Part shown: positions 18,068-26,754 of the stretch, one piece after another
Layout: the number at the start of each line of letters is the position of its first letter
How positions within the stretch are numbered: the first letter of the stretch is position 1
From: Cryobacterium mannosilyticum
GTDB lineage: Bacteria > Actinomycetota > Actinomycetes > Actinomycetales > Microbacteriaceae
Length of the DNA: 64,000 nt
Assembly: GCF_004402705.1 (NCBI RefSeq)
Contig: NZ_SOFM01000049.1
Location: forward strand, 62,001 to 126,000
Direction of reading: 5' to 3'
Program-made: the position numbers and the translations under genes
Notes under the pieces: model-generated
Databases searched by the model: none
Seen by the model: the letters and a program-made list of their open reading frames with translations, nothing else
What the model was told of the DNA's origin: nothing

Positions 18068-18085
18068 CCGCGCGCATCCGCGCGG
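18068..18085. terminator. Short GC hairpin between convergent genes
   Basis: CCGCGCG and CGCGCGG form a perfect 7-bp stem with a CATC loop in the 42-bp gap between two convergent genes. There is no clear T-tract, so termination is inferred from position. Confidence 0.35.
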
Positions 18086-18102
18086 TTCTCGCGTGCCTGG
18101 GG

Positions 18103-19092
18103 TCAGGCCAAGTGCACGGCGACCAGGGCGAGGGCCGCGATCAGGGTCCAGGAGAGCAGGCCGACCGCCAGGGCGCGGCCGCCGGTGCGGAGGATCGTGC
18201 CGAGGTCCACCGCCGCGCCGAGGCCGAACAGGGCGGTCGCGAGCAGGTAGGTCTGTAGGAGGTCCGCGCCGGCGAGCAGCCCGCCGGGGAGCGGCACGAA
18301 CGTGCGCAGCAGCACCGCGGCGAGGAAGCCGGCCACGAACAGGGGCAGGATCGGCGGCCGGGCGACCGGGGCATCCGTCGCCGGGCCGCGCGCGTCACGG
18401 CGCCGCTCGCGCACCGCCACGGTCGCCACGATCGGCGCGAGCATGAGCACCCGGGTGAGTTTCACGACGACGGCCACGGCGAGGGCGGCCGGGCCGGCCA
18501 CCTGGGCGGTGGCGACGACCTGGCCCACGTCGTGCACGCCCGCACCGACCCAGTGCCCGAACTGCAGGTCGGTCAGGCCGAGCGGATGCCACAGCACCGG
18601 CAGCACGGCAATCGCCAGGGTTCCGCACAGGGTGACCAGGGCGATCGGGGTCGCGGTCTCCTCATCCTTCGCCTTGACCACGCCGCTCATCGCCCCGATC
18701 GCGGAGGCGCCGCAGATCGAGAACCCGGTCGCGATCAGGAGCGGCTGGTTTCCCGGCAGGCCGAGCCTCCGGCCGAGCCAGAGGGTGCCGGCGAAGGTGA
18801 GCAGCACGATCGCGACGGTGGTCGCGATCGTCAGCCAGCCGAGCCCGAGGATGTCGACCAGGCTGAGTTTGAGCCCGAGCAGCACTATGCCCAGTCGCAT
18901 GATCCGGGTGGCCGCGACGGAGAGTCCCGGGGCCAGGACGCCGGCCAGGGCCGGGCGCAGTGCCGGCAGCTGGCCGGCCGCAATGCCGAGCACGACCGCG
19001 ACGGTGAGCAGCGGGAACCCGGGCACGACCGCGTGGATGATCCCGGCGAGGACGGCGGCGGCGGCCGCGACAAGCACACCCGGCAGCCACAT
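18103..19092 (-). CDS. YeiH/UPF0324-family membrane protein (putative sulfate exporter)
   Basis: A 329-residue integral membrane protein with about nine to ten hydrophobic helices. Family marks are IMRLGIVLLGLKLSLVDILG, SICGASAIGAM and VGAGVHDVGQVVATAQ. The family is annotated as putative sulfate exporters, but direct transport evidence is limited. The ATG at 19092 has TAGGCT ending 7 nt upstream. It is convergent with the sarcosine-oxidase-like gene. Confidence 0.88.
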   Translation of the reverse strand: MWLPGVLVAAAAAVLAGIIHAVVPGFPLLTVAVVLGIAAGQLPALRPALAGVLAPGLSVAATRIMRLGIVLLGLKLSLVDILGLGWLTIATTVAIVLLTFAGTLWLGRRLGLPGNQPLLIATGFSICGASAIGAMSGVVKAKDEETATPIALVTLCGTLAIAVLPVLWHPLGLTDLQFGHWVGAGVHDVGQVVATAQVAGPAALAVAVVVKLTRVLMLAPIVATVAVRERRRDARGPATDAPVARPPILPLFVAGFLAAVLLRTFVPLPGGLLAGADLLQTYLLATALFGLGAAVDLGTILRTGGRALAVGLLSWTLIAALALVAVHLA

Positions 19093-19099
19093 TTCTCCG

Positions 19100-19105
19100 A
19101 GCCTA
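19100..19105 (-). promoter_or_regulatory. -10 box for leaderless yeiH-like gene
   Basis: TAGGCT on the minus strand, 7 nt before the ATG. Confidence 0.45.
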
Positions 19106-19197
19106 CGCCGCCGGGCGGTCCGCCCGGAACCGGCCTGGTGCCCGCGTCCCGCCCGCGGAGCCTCGTCACCGCCCCGTCGATCCCCGCCGAGATGCGA

Positions 19198-19234
19198 GAA
19201 AAGCCGCCTTTTCCTCGAGGAAAAGACGGCTTTG
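19198..19234 (-). terminator. Intrinsic terminator of the desaturase gene
   Basis: Two 15-nt arms (AAAGCCGCCTTTTCC and GGAAAAGACGGCTTT) pair with one mismatch around a TCGA loop. On the minus strand the stem is followed by a short T-run. It lies about 50 nt after the desaturase stop and before the downstream yeiH-like gene. Confidence 0.75.
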
Positions 19235-19282
19235 CTCTCAGTTCGGCGGAGTGGTCGGCGGGTGTTGGAGGGCGCCGAGCGG

Positions 19283-20383
19283 TCAGCGGTGGTGGAAGCG
19301 GGCGACCATCGGGCAGTCGAACGGGTCCCTGGCGGAGAGCCCGACCTTGTTGAGGTAGGCGATCACGATGCCGTAGGACTGGAACAGGCCCGTCTCGGTG
19401 TAGAGGATGTTGTGCGACTGGCAGTATTCCTTGGTGATCTCCTGCGCCTTTCGCAGGTGCGGGCGCGCCATGTTCGGGAACAGGTGGTGCTCGACCTGGT
19501 AGTTCAGGCCGCCCATGAAGGTGTCCATGAACGTGCCGCCGCGGATGTTCCGCGAGGTCAGCACCTGGCGACGGAGGAAGTCCACCTTGCTCTCGTGCGG
19601 CAGCTGCGGCATGCCCTTGTGGTTGGGCGCGAAGGACGCTCCCATGTACACGCCGAAGACGGCGAGCTGCACGCCGATGAAGGCGAAGGCCATGCCGAGC
19701 GGCAGGAAATAGAAGATCACGGCGACGTAGAGGATGATGCGGGTCGACAGCATGCTGATCTCGAGCCAGCGCTTGTCCACCTTGCCGCGACCGAAGACCG
19801 TCTTGAAGCCCTGCACGTGCAGGTTGAACCCCTCGGCCATCAGCAGCGGGAAGAACAGGTAGCCCTGCTTGCGGGTGACGAACGAGCCGAGCCAGCTGAC
19901 CTTCGCAGCGTCCTCCTCGCGGAAGACGATGAAGTCGGGGTCGATGTCGGGGTCCTTGCCGACCACGTTCGGGTTGGCGTGGTGGCGGCTGTGCTTGTTC
20001 ATCCACCAGGCGTAGCTGATGCCGACGAACAGGTTGGCGAGGATGCGGCCGGCGCGGTCGTTGGCGGGACCCGACTGGAAGACCTGGCGGTGCGAGGCCT
20101 CGTGGGCGAGGAACGCGAACTGGGTGAGGATGATGCCGAGAACCGCGGCGATGATCAGCTGGTACCAGCTGTCGCCGAGCAGCACGAAACCGGTGGCGGC
20201 GCCGGCGGTGGCGAGCACCAGCAGGGAGAAGACGAACCAGTAGAACCCGGTCGCGCGCTTCAAGAGCCCCAGGTTGCGCACGGTGTGCAGCAAGGATGAG
20301 TACTCGGTCGTGGGATTCTTCGAGTCGCCACCCGGGCGGGTCTTGACGATGCGCACCGTGGGTGCGACGGTTGCTTCCGACAT
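19283..20383 (-). CDS. Membrane fatty acid desaturase
   Basis: A 366-residue di-iron desaturase. All three histidine boxes are intact: HEASH at 94-98, HSRHH at 131-135 and QVEHH at 296-300 (within QVEHHLFPNM). Two hydrophobic hairpins (about 45-90 and 215-250) hold it in the membrane. The Gln in the third box is common to front-end and actinobacterial acyl desaturases such as DesA3. No cytochrome b5 domain is fused, so electrons must come from a separate ferredoxin or oxidoreductase. It probably adjusts membrane fluidity, for example in the cold. It has an AAAGG ribosome site and an AT-richer upstream region. Confidence 0.92.
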   Translation of the reverse strand: MSEATVAPTVRIVKTRPGGDSKNPTTEYSSLLHTVRNLGLLKRATGFYWFVFSLLVLATAGAATGFVLLGDSWYQLIIAAVLGIILTQFAFLAHEASHRQVFQSGPANDRAGRILANLFVGISYAWWMNKHSRHHANPNVVGKDPDIDPDFIVFREEDAAKVSWLGSFVTRKQGYLFFPLLMAEGFNLHVQGFKTVFGRGKVDKRWLEISMLSTRIILYVAVIFYFLPLGMAFAFIGVQLAVFGVYMGASFAPNHKGMPQLPHESKVDFLRRQVLTSRNIRGGTFMDTFMGGLNYQVEHHLFPNMARPHLRKAQEITKEYCQSHNILYTETGLFQSYGIVIAYLNKVGLSARDPFDCPMVARFHHR

Positions 20384-20509
20384 GAGGCCTTTGGTCTGAA
20401 TCTGGACTTCTCAGTCGGTAGTGGAGCAATTACTCGTAAAACAGATATCGCAAGTGTACGGGCGGGACCCCGGCCGATGGTGTTAATTCACACGTGTTTC
20501 CCAGTCGCT

Positions 20510-20529
20510 ATATGCCATCCGAGGCATAT
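20510..20529. repeat. Inverted repeat in the desaturase upstream region
   Basis: ATATGCC and GGCATAT flank a 6-nt loop in the 203-bp gap between the mannosyltransferase stop and the desaturase start. The gap is AT-richer than its surroundings and is otherwise empty. The repeat could be a protein-binding site or a weak terminator. Confidence 0.35.
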
Positions 20530-20586
20530 CAACGCGGCTTCAATGCGACTTTCGGAACCAAGGATTCGGGATGGAATCCGTTCGCG

Positions 20587-22113
20587 TCAGCGCCAGCTGG
20601 GCAGCCAGATGTGCAGCTGCCAGAACAGGAACGATGTCTGCGTTCCGGTCCAGAGCGGATAGAAGTAGGCGCTCACCAGTGCGGCGGCGACGAGGGAGCC
20701 GACGAGGACGCGGATGCCGGTGCGCCGGCCGCTCGCACCGTCCCCCAGCCCGGGCACCAGGCCGAGGAAGATCCCGATCGCACAGGTCAAGCCGAGCAGC
20801 AGGTACGGCTCGAACGCGATCGTGTAGAACTGGAACACGGTGCGGCCGAGGTACATCAGCCAGGGCAGGTAACCGGCGACCATGCCCATCAGGATCAGGC
20901 CCACCTGCCATTCGCGGTAGCGCGCGAGCCGGTAGACGAGGTACAGGATCGCGGCCGTCGCGGCCCACCAGATCAGCGGGTTGGCGATCCCCGTGATCGC
21001 CTCCGAGCAGGTGCTGAAGTCGCAGCCGTTCTCGCCCAGCGACGAGCCCCGGTAGTACATGCTCGTCGGGCGGATCATGAACAGCCAGGTCAGCGGGTTG
21101 GCCTGGTACGGATGCGGCGTGGCCAGGCCGACGTGATAGGTGTACGCGGCCACCTGGTAGTGCCAGAAGCTCTGCACCGAATCGGGCACCCAGGCCAGGG
21201 CCCCGGTCCAGGCGGCACCGGGGGAGGCCGCCCAGTTGCGGTAGAAACCCGCGGAGGTGACGAACCAGCCGGTCCAGGAGAGCAGGAACGTGGTCACCGC
21301 GACGGGCACCAGCAGGAGGAAGGTGGCCGGCGCCTGTTTGAGCACGGCGGCGCTCCACCAGAACGCGACGCCGGCCCGCCGGCGGGCCAGCGCATCCACG
21401 ACCACCAGGTAGACGCCGAACGCGGCGAGGAAGTAGAGGCCTGACCACTTGACGCTGCAGGTCAGCCCGAACGCGAGGCCGGCGGCGAGCAGCCAGGGCC
21501 GCCACCAGAGGGTCGGACCCCAGCCTGGCTCGCGCCCGGCCTCCCGGCGCCGGGCCATCCACTCGTCGAGCCGGCCGGCGTGCCAGTCCCGGTCGAGGAG
21601 CACGGCGCCGAAGCCGAGCAGCGCGAAGAACATGACCGAGTTGTCGAGGAGGGCGACCCGGGACATCACGATGGCGTTGCCGTCGATCGCGAACAGGAAA
21701 CCCGCCAGCACCGCGAGCACCGTCGACCCGAAAAGCTTCTTCGCGATCAGCATCAGGAGCACGACCGCGAGCACGCCGATCACGGCGGTGACGATCCGCC
21801 AGCCCCAACTGCTGTCCGGGCCGAAGGCGGCCATCCCGAGCGAGATGAGCCATTTGCCCAGCGGCGGGTGCACGACGAAGGCCGGGTTCATCGTGAAGAT
21901 GTCGGTGTGCCCCGACGCGAAGAGCGCATCCGCCTTGTCCGGCCACGTCGATTCGTAGCCATTGGTGAAGAGCGTCCACGCGTCTTTCACATAGAAGGTC
22001 TCGTCGAAGACGAGGGAGCGCGGGCTGCCGAGGTTCCAGAGTCGCAGGATCGCGGCCAGCGCTGTCACCGCGAGGGGGCCGGCCCAGGAGAACCAGCGGC
22101 TATTGAGGAGCAC
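20587..22113 (-). CDS. Dolichyl-phosphate-mannose--protein O-mannosyltransferase (GT39)
   Basis: A 508-residue polytopic enzyme that transfers mannose from polyprenyl-phosphate-mannose to Ser/Thr of secreted proteins. The first loop carries the GT39 acidic pair in VFDETFYVKDAW (Asp37-Glu38) and NPAFVVHPPLGKWLI follows. About ten membrane helices extend to the C-terminus ending HIWLPSWR. The GTG start at 22113 is supported by a TACGAT box 6 nt upstream. It is divergent from rsmI, as is common in actinobacteria. Likely substrates include cell-surface lipoproteins. Confidence 0.92.
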   Translation of the reverse strand: MLLNSRWFSWAGPLAVTALAAILRLWNLGSPRSLVFDETFYVKDAWTLFTNGYESTWPDKADALFASGHTDIFTMNPAFVVHPPLGKWLISLGMAAFGPDSSWGWRIVTAVIGVLAVVLLMLIAKKLFGSTVLAVLAGFLFAIDGNAIVMSRVALLDNSVMFFALLGFGAVLLDRDWHAGRLDEWMARRREAGREPGWGPTLWWRPWLLAAGLAFGLTCSVKWSGLYFLAAFGVYLVVVDALARRRAGVAFWWSAAVLKQAPATFLLLVPVAVTTFLLSWTGWFVTSAGFYRNWAASPGAAWTGALAWVPDSVQSFWHYQVAAYTYHVGLATPHPYQANPLTWLFMIRPTSMYYRGSSLGENGCDFSTCSEAITGIANPLIWWAATAAILYLVYRLARYREWQVGLILMGMVAGYLPWLMYLGRTVFQFYTIAFEPYLLLGLTCAIGIFLGLVPGLGDGASGRRTGIRVLVGSLVAAALVSAYFYPLWTGTQTSFLFWQLHIWLPSWR

Positions 22114-22152
22114 CTGACCATCGTAGTGAGCCGCGACTGCGAGACTGGGAGC
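22114..22152. promoter_or_regulatory. Back-to-back divergent promoters of mannosyltransferase and rsmI
   Basis: Only 39 bp separate the two start codons. A minus-strand TACGAT (22120-22125) lies 6 nt from the GTG at 22113. A plus-strand GAGACT (22141-22146) lies 6 nt from the ATG at 22153. Each -35 region must overlap the opposite -10 region. Confidence 0.5.
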
Positions 22153-23019
22153 ATGATCATCCTCGCTGCCACCCCGATCGGAAACCTCGGCGACGTCTCC
22201 CGTCGGCTCGTCGAGGCCCTCACGACCGCGACGGTGATCGCCGCCGAAGACACCCGCGTCACCGTGCATCTGCTCAAGGCCCTCGGCATTGAGAACCGGC
22301 CGAAACTGATCAGCCTGCACGACCACAATGAACGCGGCAAGGCGGCCGAGCTGGCCGAGCTGGCCCGGGACACGGATGTCCTCGTGCTCAGCGACGCGGG
22401 GATGCCCACCGTCTCCGACCCCGGATTCCATCTCGTCGACGCGGCGGTCGCGGCCGGCGTGGTCGTCTCGGCGCTGCCCGGCCCGTCGGCCGTGCTCACG
22501 GCGCTCGCCGTGTCGGGGCTGCCGACCGACCGATTCACCTTCGAGGGCTTCCTCCCGCGCAAGCACGGCGACCGGGTCACCGCGCTGCGCGAGGTGGCGG
22601 CCGAGCGGCGCACCATGGTCTTCTTCGAGTCGCCCAACCGGCTCGCGGCGTCCCTCACCGACCTCGGAGCCGTGCTCGGCGCCGACCGCCGTGTCGTCGT
22701 GTGCCGGGAGCTGACCAAGTTCTACGAGGAAGTGAAACGGGGCACGGCGGCCGAACTGGCCGAGTGGGCCGCGGCGGGCGTCAAGGGCGAGATCTGCATC
22801 GTCGTCGCCGGCGCCGAGGCGCGCGTGCTCGATCTGCCGACTGGAGTCGCCGAGGTGCTCGCCCTGGTCGCGGCCGGCGCCCGGCTGAAGGAGGCCGCTG
22901 CGGATGTCTCCGCCGCGTCCGGCCTCGGCAAACGCGACCTCTACGAGGCGGCGCTGCAGCAGAAGTCCGGCGGGACCGCGCCCGACAAGCCGGACTACTC
23001 GGACCTGCCGCTGGGCTGA
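22153..23019 (+). CDS. rsmI: 16S rRNA (cytidine(1402)-2'-O)-methyltransferase
   Basis: A 288-residue SAM-dependent enzyme that 2'-O-methylates C1402 in the ribosomal P-site. It shows ATPIGNLGDVS, AAEDTR, the characteristic LISLHDHNE, LSDAGMPTVSDPG and ALPGPSAVLTALAVSGLP. The C-terminal domain ends SGLGKRDLYEAALQ. The ATG at 22153 starts directly at the conserved MIILAATPIGN. It is divergent from the mannosyltransferase. Confidence 0.95.
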   Translation: MIILAATPIGNLGDVSRRLVEALTTATVIAAEDTRVTVHLLKALGIENRPKLISLHDHNERGKAAELAELARDTDVLVLSDAGMPTVSDPGFHLVDAAVAAGVVVSALPGPSAVLTALAVSGLPTDRFTFEGFLPRKHGDRVTALREVAAERRTMVFFESPNRLAASLTDLGAVLGADRRVVVCRELTKFYEEVKRGTAAELAEWAAAGVKGEICIVVAGAEARVLDLPTGVAEVLALVAAGARLKEAAADVSAASGLGKRDLYEAALQQKSGGTAPDKPDYSDLPLG

Positions 23020-23141
23020 CCTGCCCCGTCCTGCTGCGTCCTGTCGTGAGGGCCGCCAGGTTCGCACTGGGGAACAAATGAGGGATGCTCATGGTTAACC
23101 ACGATAGGTGACAGCCTGACAGGCGACACCGGAGGTGACCG

Positions 23142-24173
23142 ATGACACACGCGGTGAGGTTCTCCCAGTATGGCGGCCCGGAAGTCCTCGGGATCGTCGA
23201 GATTCCGGATCCTGTTCCCGGCCCCGGCGAGGTCGTCGTCGACGTTGTCGCGGCGGGATTGAACCCGGTCGAGACGGCCATCAGAGAGGGGCGTCTCGAC
23301 GTGGAATGGCCTGCGCGTTTCCCGGCCGGACAGGGCAGTGACTTCGCCGGAATCGTTCGGCGGCTCGGCACCGGCGTCACCGGATGGAAGGTCGGCGACG
23401 AGGTGATGGGGCACACCGTCCGCGGCGCACAGGCCGAACTCATCGCCGTTCCGGTGACCGACATCATCCGCAAGCCCGATTCCCTGGCCTGGGAGGTGGC
23501 CGGCAGTCTGTACGTCGCCGCGGCCAACGCGTGGCGGGCCGTGCAGGACGTGAACCCCCGCCCCGGCCGCACCGTGCTCGTGCACGCCGCCGCGGGCGGG
23601 GTCGGCGGCATCGCCGCCCAGCTTGCCCGGCTGCGCGGCGCCACCGTGATGGGGACGGCCAGCCCGGAGAGCTTCGACCGCCTCCGCCAGCTCGGGGTCG
23701 TGCCGGTCGAGTACGGACCGGGCCTCGCCGAGCGGCTGACCAGGCTCGCACCGAACGGAATCGACGCCGAGTTGGATCATCGCGGCGATGCCTCCCTCGC
23801 CAACCTCCGCTCCGCCGACACGACCGACACCGTGCTGCTCGCCAAGATCGCCCGGATGGTGGCCGACCGTCAGATCGTCGTGCCGGTCGCGGCGATCTAC
23901 CCCTTCGACCAGGTGCAGGACGCCTACCGCGAGCTCGAGGCCGGGCACGCCCACGGCAAGATCGTGCTCGGCCTGCACCCGGTCGGATACACCCGGCAGA
24001 AGGTGCGGGGTCTCACCATGCGGGAATCCGAGGCCACCGTGGACAAGCCCGGCCGGGTCGCCGGGCCGCCGGCCCGCGAGGTGCTGCCGCCGGTGTTCGG
24101 GCATCCGCGGCATCGCCCCGCCGACCCGGCGACCGACCCGGCGACCGAGTTCACCGGTGTTCCGCTCCGGTGA
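23142..24173 (+). CDS. Zinc-independent quinone reductase/alcohol dehydrogenase-like (MDR) protein
   Basis: A 343-residue medium-chain dehydrogenase/reductase. The GroES-like N-terminal domain (VRFSQYGGPEVLGIVEIPDP, GLNPVETAIREG) and NADPH site (VLVHAAAGGVGGIAAQLA) are clear. The segment after the nucleotide site is short: the usual stretch of strands between DAELDHRGDASLANL and the C-terminal VVPVAAIYPFDQVQDAYREL seems reduced by roughly 50 residues. A tail of about 50 residues is added. It may be functional or a partly decayed paralogue. GGAGG precedes the ATG. A perfect TGGTTAACCA palindrome at 23092-23101 lies upstream and could be an operator. Confidence 0.8.
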   Translation: MTHAVRFSQYGGPEVLGIVEIPDPVPGPGEVVVDVVAAGLNPVETAIREGRLDVEWPARFPAGQGSDFAGIVRRLGTGVTGWKVGDEVMGHTVRGAQAELIAVPVTDIIRKPDSLAWEVAGSLYVAAANAWRAVQDVNPRPGRTVLVHAAAGGVGGIAAQLARLRGATVMGTASPESFDRLRQLGVVPVEYGPGLAERLTRLAPNGIDAELDHRGDASLANLRSADTTDTVLLAKIARMVADRQIVVPVAAIYPFDQVQDAYRELEAGHAHGKIVLGLHPVGYTRQKVRGLTMRESEATVDKPGRVAGPPAREVLPPVFGHPRHRPADPATDPATEFTGVPLR

Positions 24174-24226
24174 GGGCCGCCGGGGGCTCGCGCCGTAACA
24201 GGGCCGGCGCCATCCGCTGCTCCCAG

Positions 24227-24232
24227 TAGGCT
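24227..24232 (+). promoter_or_regulatory. -10 box for leaderless metG operon
   Basis: TAGGCT ends 7 nt before the metG ATG at 24240. Confidence 0.5.
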
Positions 24233-24239
24233 GGAGGGC

Positions 24240-25802
24240 ATGTCCGACGGCTCATCCTTCTACATCACCACGCCGATTTTCTACGTGAATGATGTCCCTC
24301 ATATCGGGCACGCCTACACCGAGGTGGCCGCCGATGTGCTCGCGCGCTGGCACCGGCAGGCCGGTGAAGACGCCTGGCTGCTGACCGGCACCGACGAACA
24401 CGGGCAGAAGATCCTGCGCACCGCCATCGCCAACGGCGTCACGCCGAAGGAATGGGCCGACCGCCTGGTCGAGACCGCGTGGAAGCCCCTGCTGCAGACC
24501 GTCGACATCAAGAACGACGACTTCATCCGCACAACCGACGAGCGCCACGAGGTGAACGCGCAGAAGTTCCTGCAGCACCTCTACGACGCCGGGCACATCT
24601 ACACGGGTGAATACGAGGGCTTCTACTGCGTGGGCTGCGAGGAGTACAAGCAGCCCAGCGACCTCATCGACGGCACCGGCGAATTCGCCGGAGTGCAGGT
24701 CTGCGCGATCCACTCGATCCCGGTCGAACTGCTGCACGAGAAGAACTACTTCTTCCGGATGAGCACCTTCGCCGACCAGCTCCTCGCCCTCTACGAGGAC
24801 AACCCCGATTTCGTGCAGCCCGCCGCCGCCCGCAACGAGGTCATCTCCTTTGTCAAGCAGGGCCTGTCCGACCTGTCCATCTCCCGCTCCAGCTTCGACT
24901 GGGGCATCAAGGTGCCCTGGGACGACACCCACGTCGTCTACGTCTGGTTCGACGCGCTGCTCAACTACATCACCGCCGCGGGCTACGGCCACGACGACGA
25001 GAAGTTCAGCCGGCTCTGGCCCGCCACCCACATCGTCGGCAAGGACATCCTCCGTTTCCACGCCGTGATCTGGCCGGCCATGCTCCTCGCGGCCGGTATC
25101 GAGGTTCCCCGCCGGGTCTTCGGACACGGCTGGCTGCTGGTCGGCGGCGAGAAGATGAGCAAGTCCAAGCTCACCGGCATCGCCCCGAGCCAGATCACCG
25201 ACACCTTTGGCTCCGACGCGTTCCGCTACTACTTCATGCGGGCGATCAGCTTCGGCCAGGACGGGTCGTTCTCCTGGGAGGACCTCTCCGCCCGCTACCA
25301 GTCCGAGCTCGCCAACGGGTTCGGCAACCTCGCCTCCCGCGTGATCGCCATGGTCGTGCGCTACTGCGACGGGGAGATCCCGACCCCCACGGTGTTCTCC
25401 GAGGACGACGACCTGATCCGCGCCACCGAGAAGCGGGCCACGGATGCCGCGGGCGAGGCCATCTCCCGCCTGGCCATCCACGAGGCGATCGCCGCGATCT
25501 GGGAGCTGGTCGACGAGCTCAACGGCTACATCACCAGCCAGGAACCGTGGGCCCTCGCCAAGGACCCGGCCAACCGGGCCCGGCTCGAGGCCGTGCTGTT
25601 CACCGCCGTGCGCGGGCTCGGCACGCTCGCCGTGCTGCTCTCGCCGATCGTGCCCCAGGCCACCGGGAAGCTCTGGCAGGCGCTCGGCGGCAGCGGCGAG
25701 CTCACCGACGTGCGCATCGACCAGGCCTGGCAGTGGACCGGCGGCACCCACGTGTCCCCGCTCGAGGCGCTCTTCCCCCGCATCGAGGCCACGGTTGGCT
25801 GA
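24240..25802 (+). CDS. metG: Methionyl-tRNA synthetase
   Basis: A 520-residue class I aminoacyl-tRNA synthetase charging initiator and elongator tRNA-Met. The HIGH motif is in NDVPHIGHAYTEVAADVLA and the KMSKS motif in GGEKMSKSKLTGI. The catalytic core includes TGTDEHGQKI and YVWFDALLNYIT. The anticodon-binding helical domain follows, without the C-terminal tRNA-binding extension of longer forms. It heads the metG-tatD-rsmA operon and overlaps tatD by 8 nt. Confidence 0.97.
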   Translation: MSDGSSFYITTPIFYVNDVPHIGHAYTEVAADVLARWHRQAGEDAWLLTGTDEHGQKILRTAIANGVTPKEWADRLVETAWKPLLQTVDIKNDDFIRTTDERHEVNAQKFLQHLYDAGHIYTGEYEGFYCVGCEEYKQPSDLIDGTGEFAGVQVCAIHSIPVELLHEKNYFFRMSTFADQLLALYEDNPDFVQPAAARNEVISFVKQGLSDLSISRSSFDWGIKVPWDDTHVVYVWFDALLNYITAAGYGHDDEKFSRLWPATHIVGKDILRFHAVIWPAMLLAAGIEVPRRVFGHGWLLVGGEKMSKSKLTGIAPSQITDTFGSDAFRYYFMRAISFGQDGSFSWEDLSARYQSELANGFGNLASRVIAMVVRYCDGEIPTPTVFSEDDDLIRATEKRATDAAGEAISRLAIHEAIAAIWELVDELNGYITSQEPWALAKDPANRARLEAVLFTAVRGLGTLAVLLSPIVPQATGKLWQALGGSGELTDVRIDQAWQWTGGTHVSPLEALFPRIEATVG

Positions 25803-26754
25803 CACTCCGGGCTTGGCCACCGAACCGGTGCGCCGCCGGGAGCAGACCGCGGGCCGCGACCTGCGCTACCCGCCGCTGCCGGAGCCGCTCGTCGTCCCGG
25901 TCTACGACAACCACACCCACCTCGAAATCGCCGACGGCGACGAGGGGCTGAGCGTGGCCGAACAGCTCGACCGGGCCTCCAGCGTCGGCGTCCGCGGCGT
26001 CATCCAGGTCGGGGGGGACCTGGCGACGTCGCGCTGGTCGGCGGCGGCCGCGGCAGCCGAGCCGCGCATGCTCGCGGCCGTCGCCATCCACCCCAATGAA
26101 GCCCCGGTCTATGAGGCCGCCGGCACCCTGGACGACGCCCTGGCCGAGATCTCGGCCCTCGCCGCGCTGCCCCGGGTCGTCGCCGTCGGCGAGACCGGCC
26201 TGGACTTCTTCCGCACCGGTCCGGAGGGGCGCGCCGCCCAGCACCGGTCGTTCGAGGCGCACATCGAGATCGCCAAGCAGCACGGCCTCGCCCTGCAGAT
26301 CCACGACCGCGACGCCCACGCCGACGTCATCGAGACCCTGCTCCGGGTCGGCGCCCCCGAACGCACCGTGTTCCACTGTTTCTCCGGAGACGCCGAGATG
26401 GCGAGGATCTGCGCCGACAACGGCTGGTACCTCTCCTTCTCCGGCACCGTGACCTTCAAGAACGCGGACGACCTGCGGGGCGCCCTCGCCGCGCTACCGC
26501 GCCGGCTGATCCTGGTCGAGACGGATGCCCCGTTTCTCACCCCCGTGCCCTTCCGCGGCCGCCCGAACGCCCCCTACCTTCTGCCGCACACGCTCCGCGC
26601 CATGGCCGACCACCTCGAAACGGATGTCACCATGCTCGCCGCCCAGATCTCCTCGAACACCGAGCTCGTCTACGGGCGGTGGGACGCCGAACCGGTGACC
26701 GCGCCCGACGCCGTGACCTCCACCCGGACCACCCCCCGGGGAGGCATCGCGTGA
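25795..26754 (+). CDS. tatD: TatD-family metal-dependent deoxyribonuclease
   Basis: A 319-residue TIM-barrel hydrolase. Metal ligands are visible: HxH in YDNHTHLE, Glu in VGETGLDFF, His in LQIHDRDA, His in VFHCFSGD and Asp in LVETDAPFLTP. The family acts as 3'-5' DNase and in DNA repair. The chosen start is the TTG at 25795, overlapping the metG stop; a GTG at 25828 is the alternative. The conserved core begins about 35 residues in. It overlaps rsmA by 4 nt (GTGA). Confidence 0.9.
   Translation: MADTPGLATEPVRRREQTAGRDLRYPPLPEPLVVPVYDNHTHLEIADGDEGLSVAEQLDRASSVGVRGVIQVGGDLATSRWSAAAAAAEPRMLAAVAIHPNEAPVYEAAGTLDDALAEISALAALPRVVAVGETGLDFFRTGPEGRAAQHRSFEAHIEIAKQHGLALQIHDRDAHADVIETLLRVGAPERTVFHCFSGDAEMARICADNGWYLSFSGTVTFKNADDLRGALAALPRRLILVETDAPFLTPVPFRGRPNAPYLLPHTLRAMADHLETDVTMLAAQISSNTELVYGRWDAEPVTAPDAVTSTRTTPRGGIA

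Noticed and set aside
20510..20529. Intrinsic terminator of the mannosyltransferase gene
   Set aside because: The 7-bp stem is AT-rich and no T-tract follows on the minus strand.
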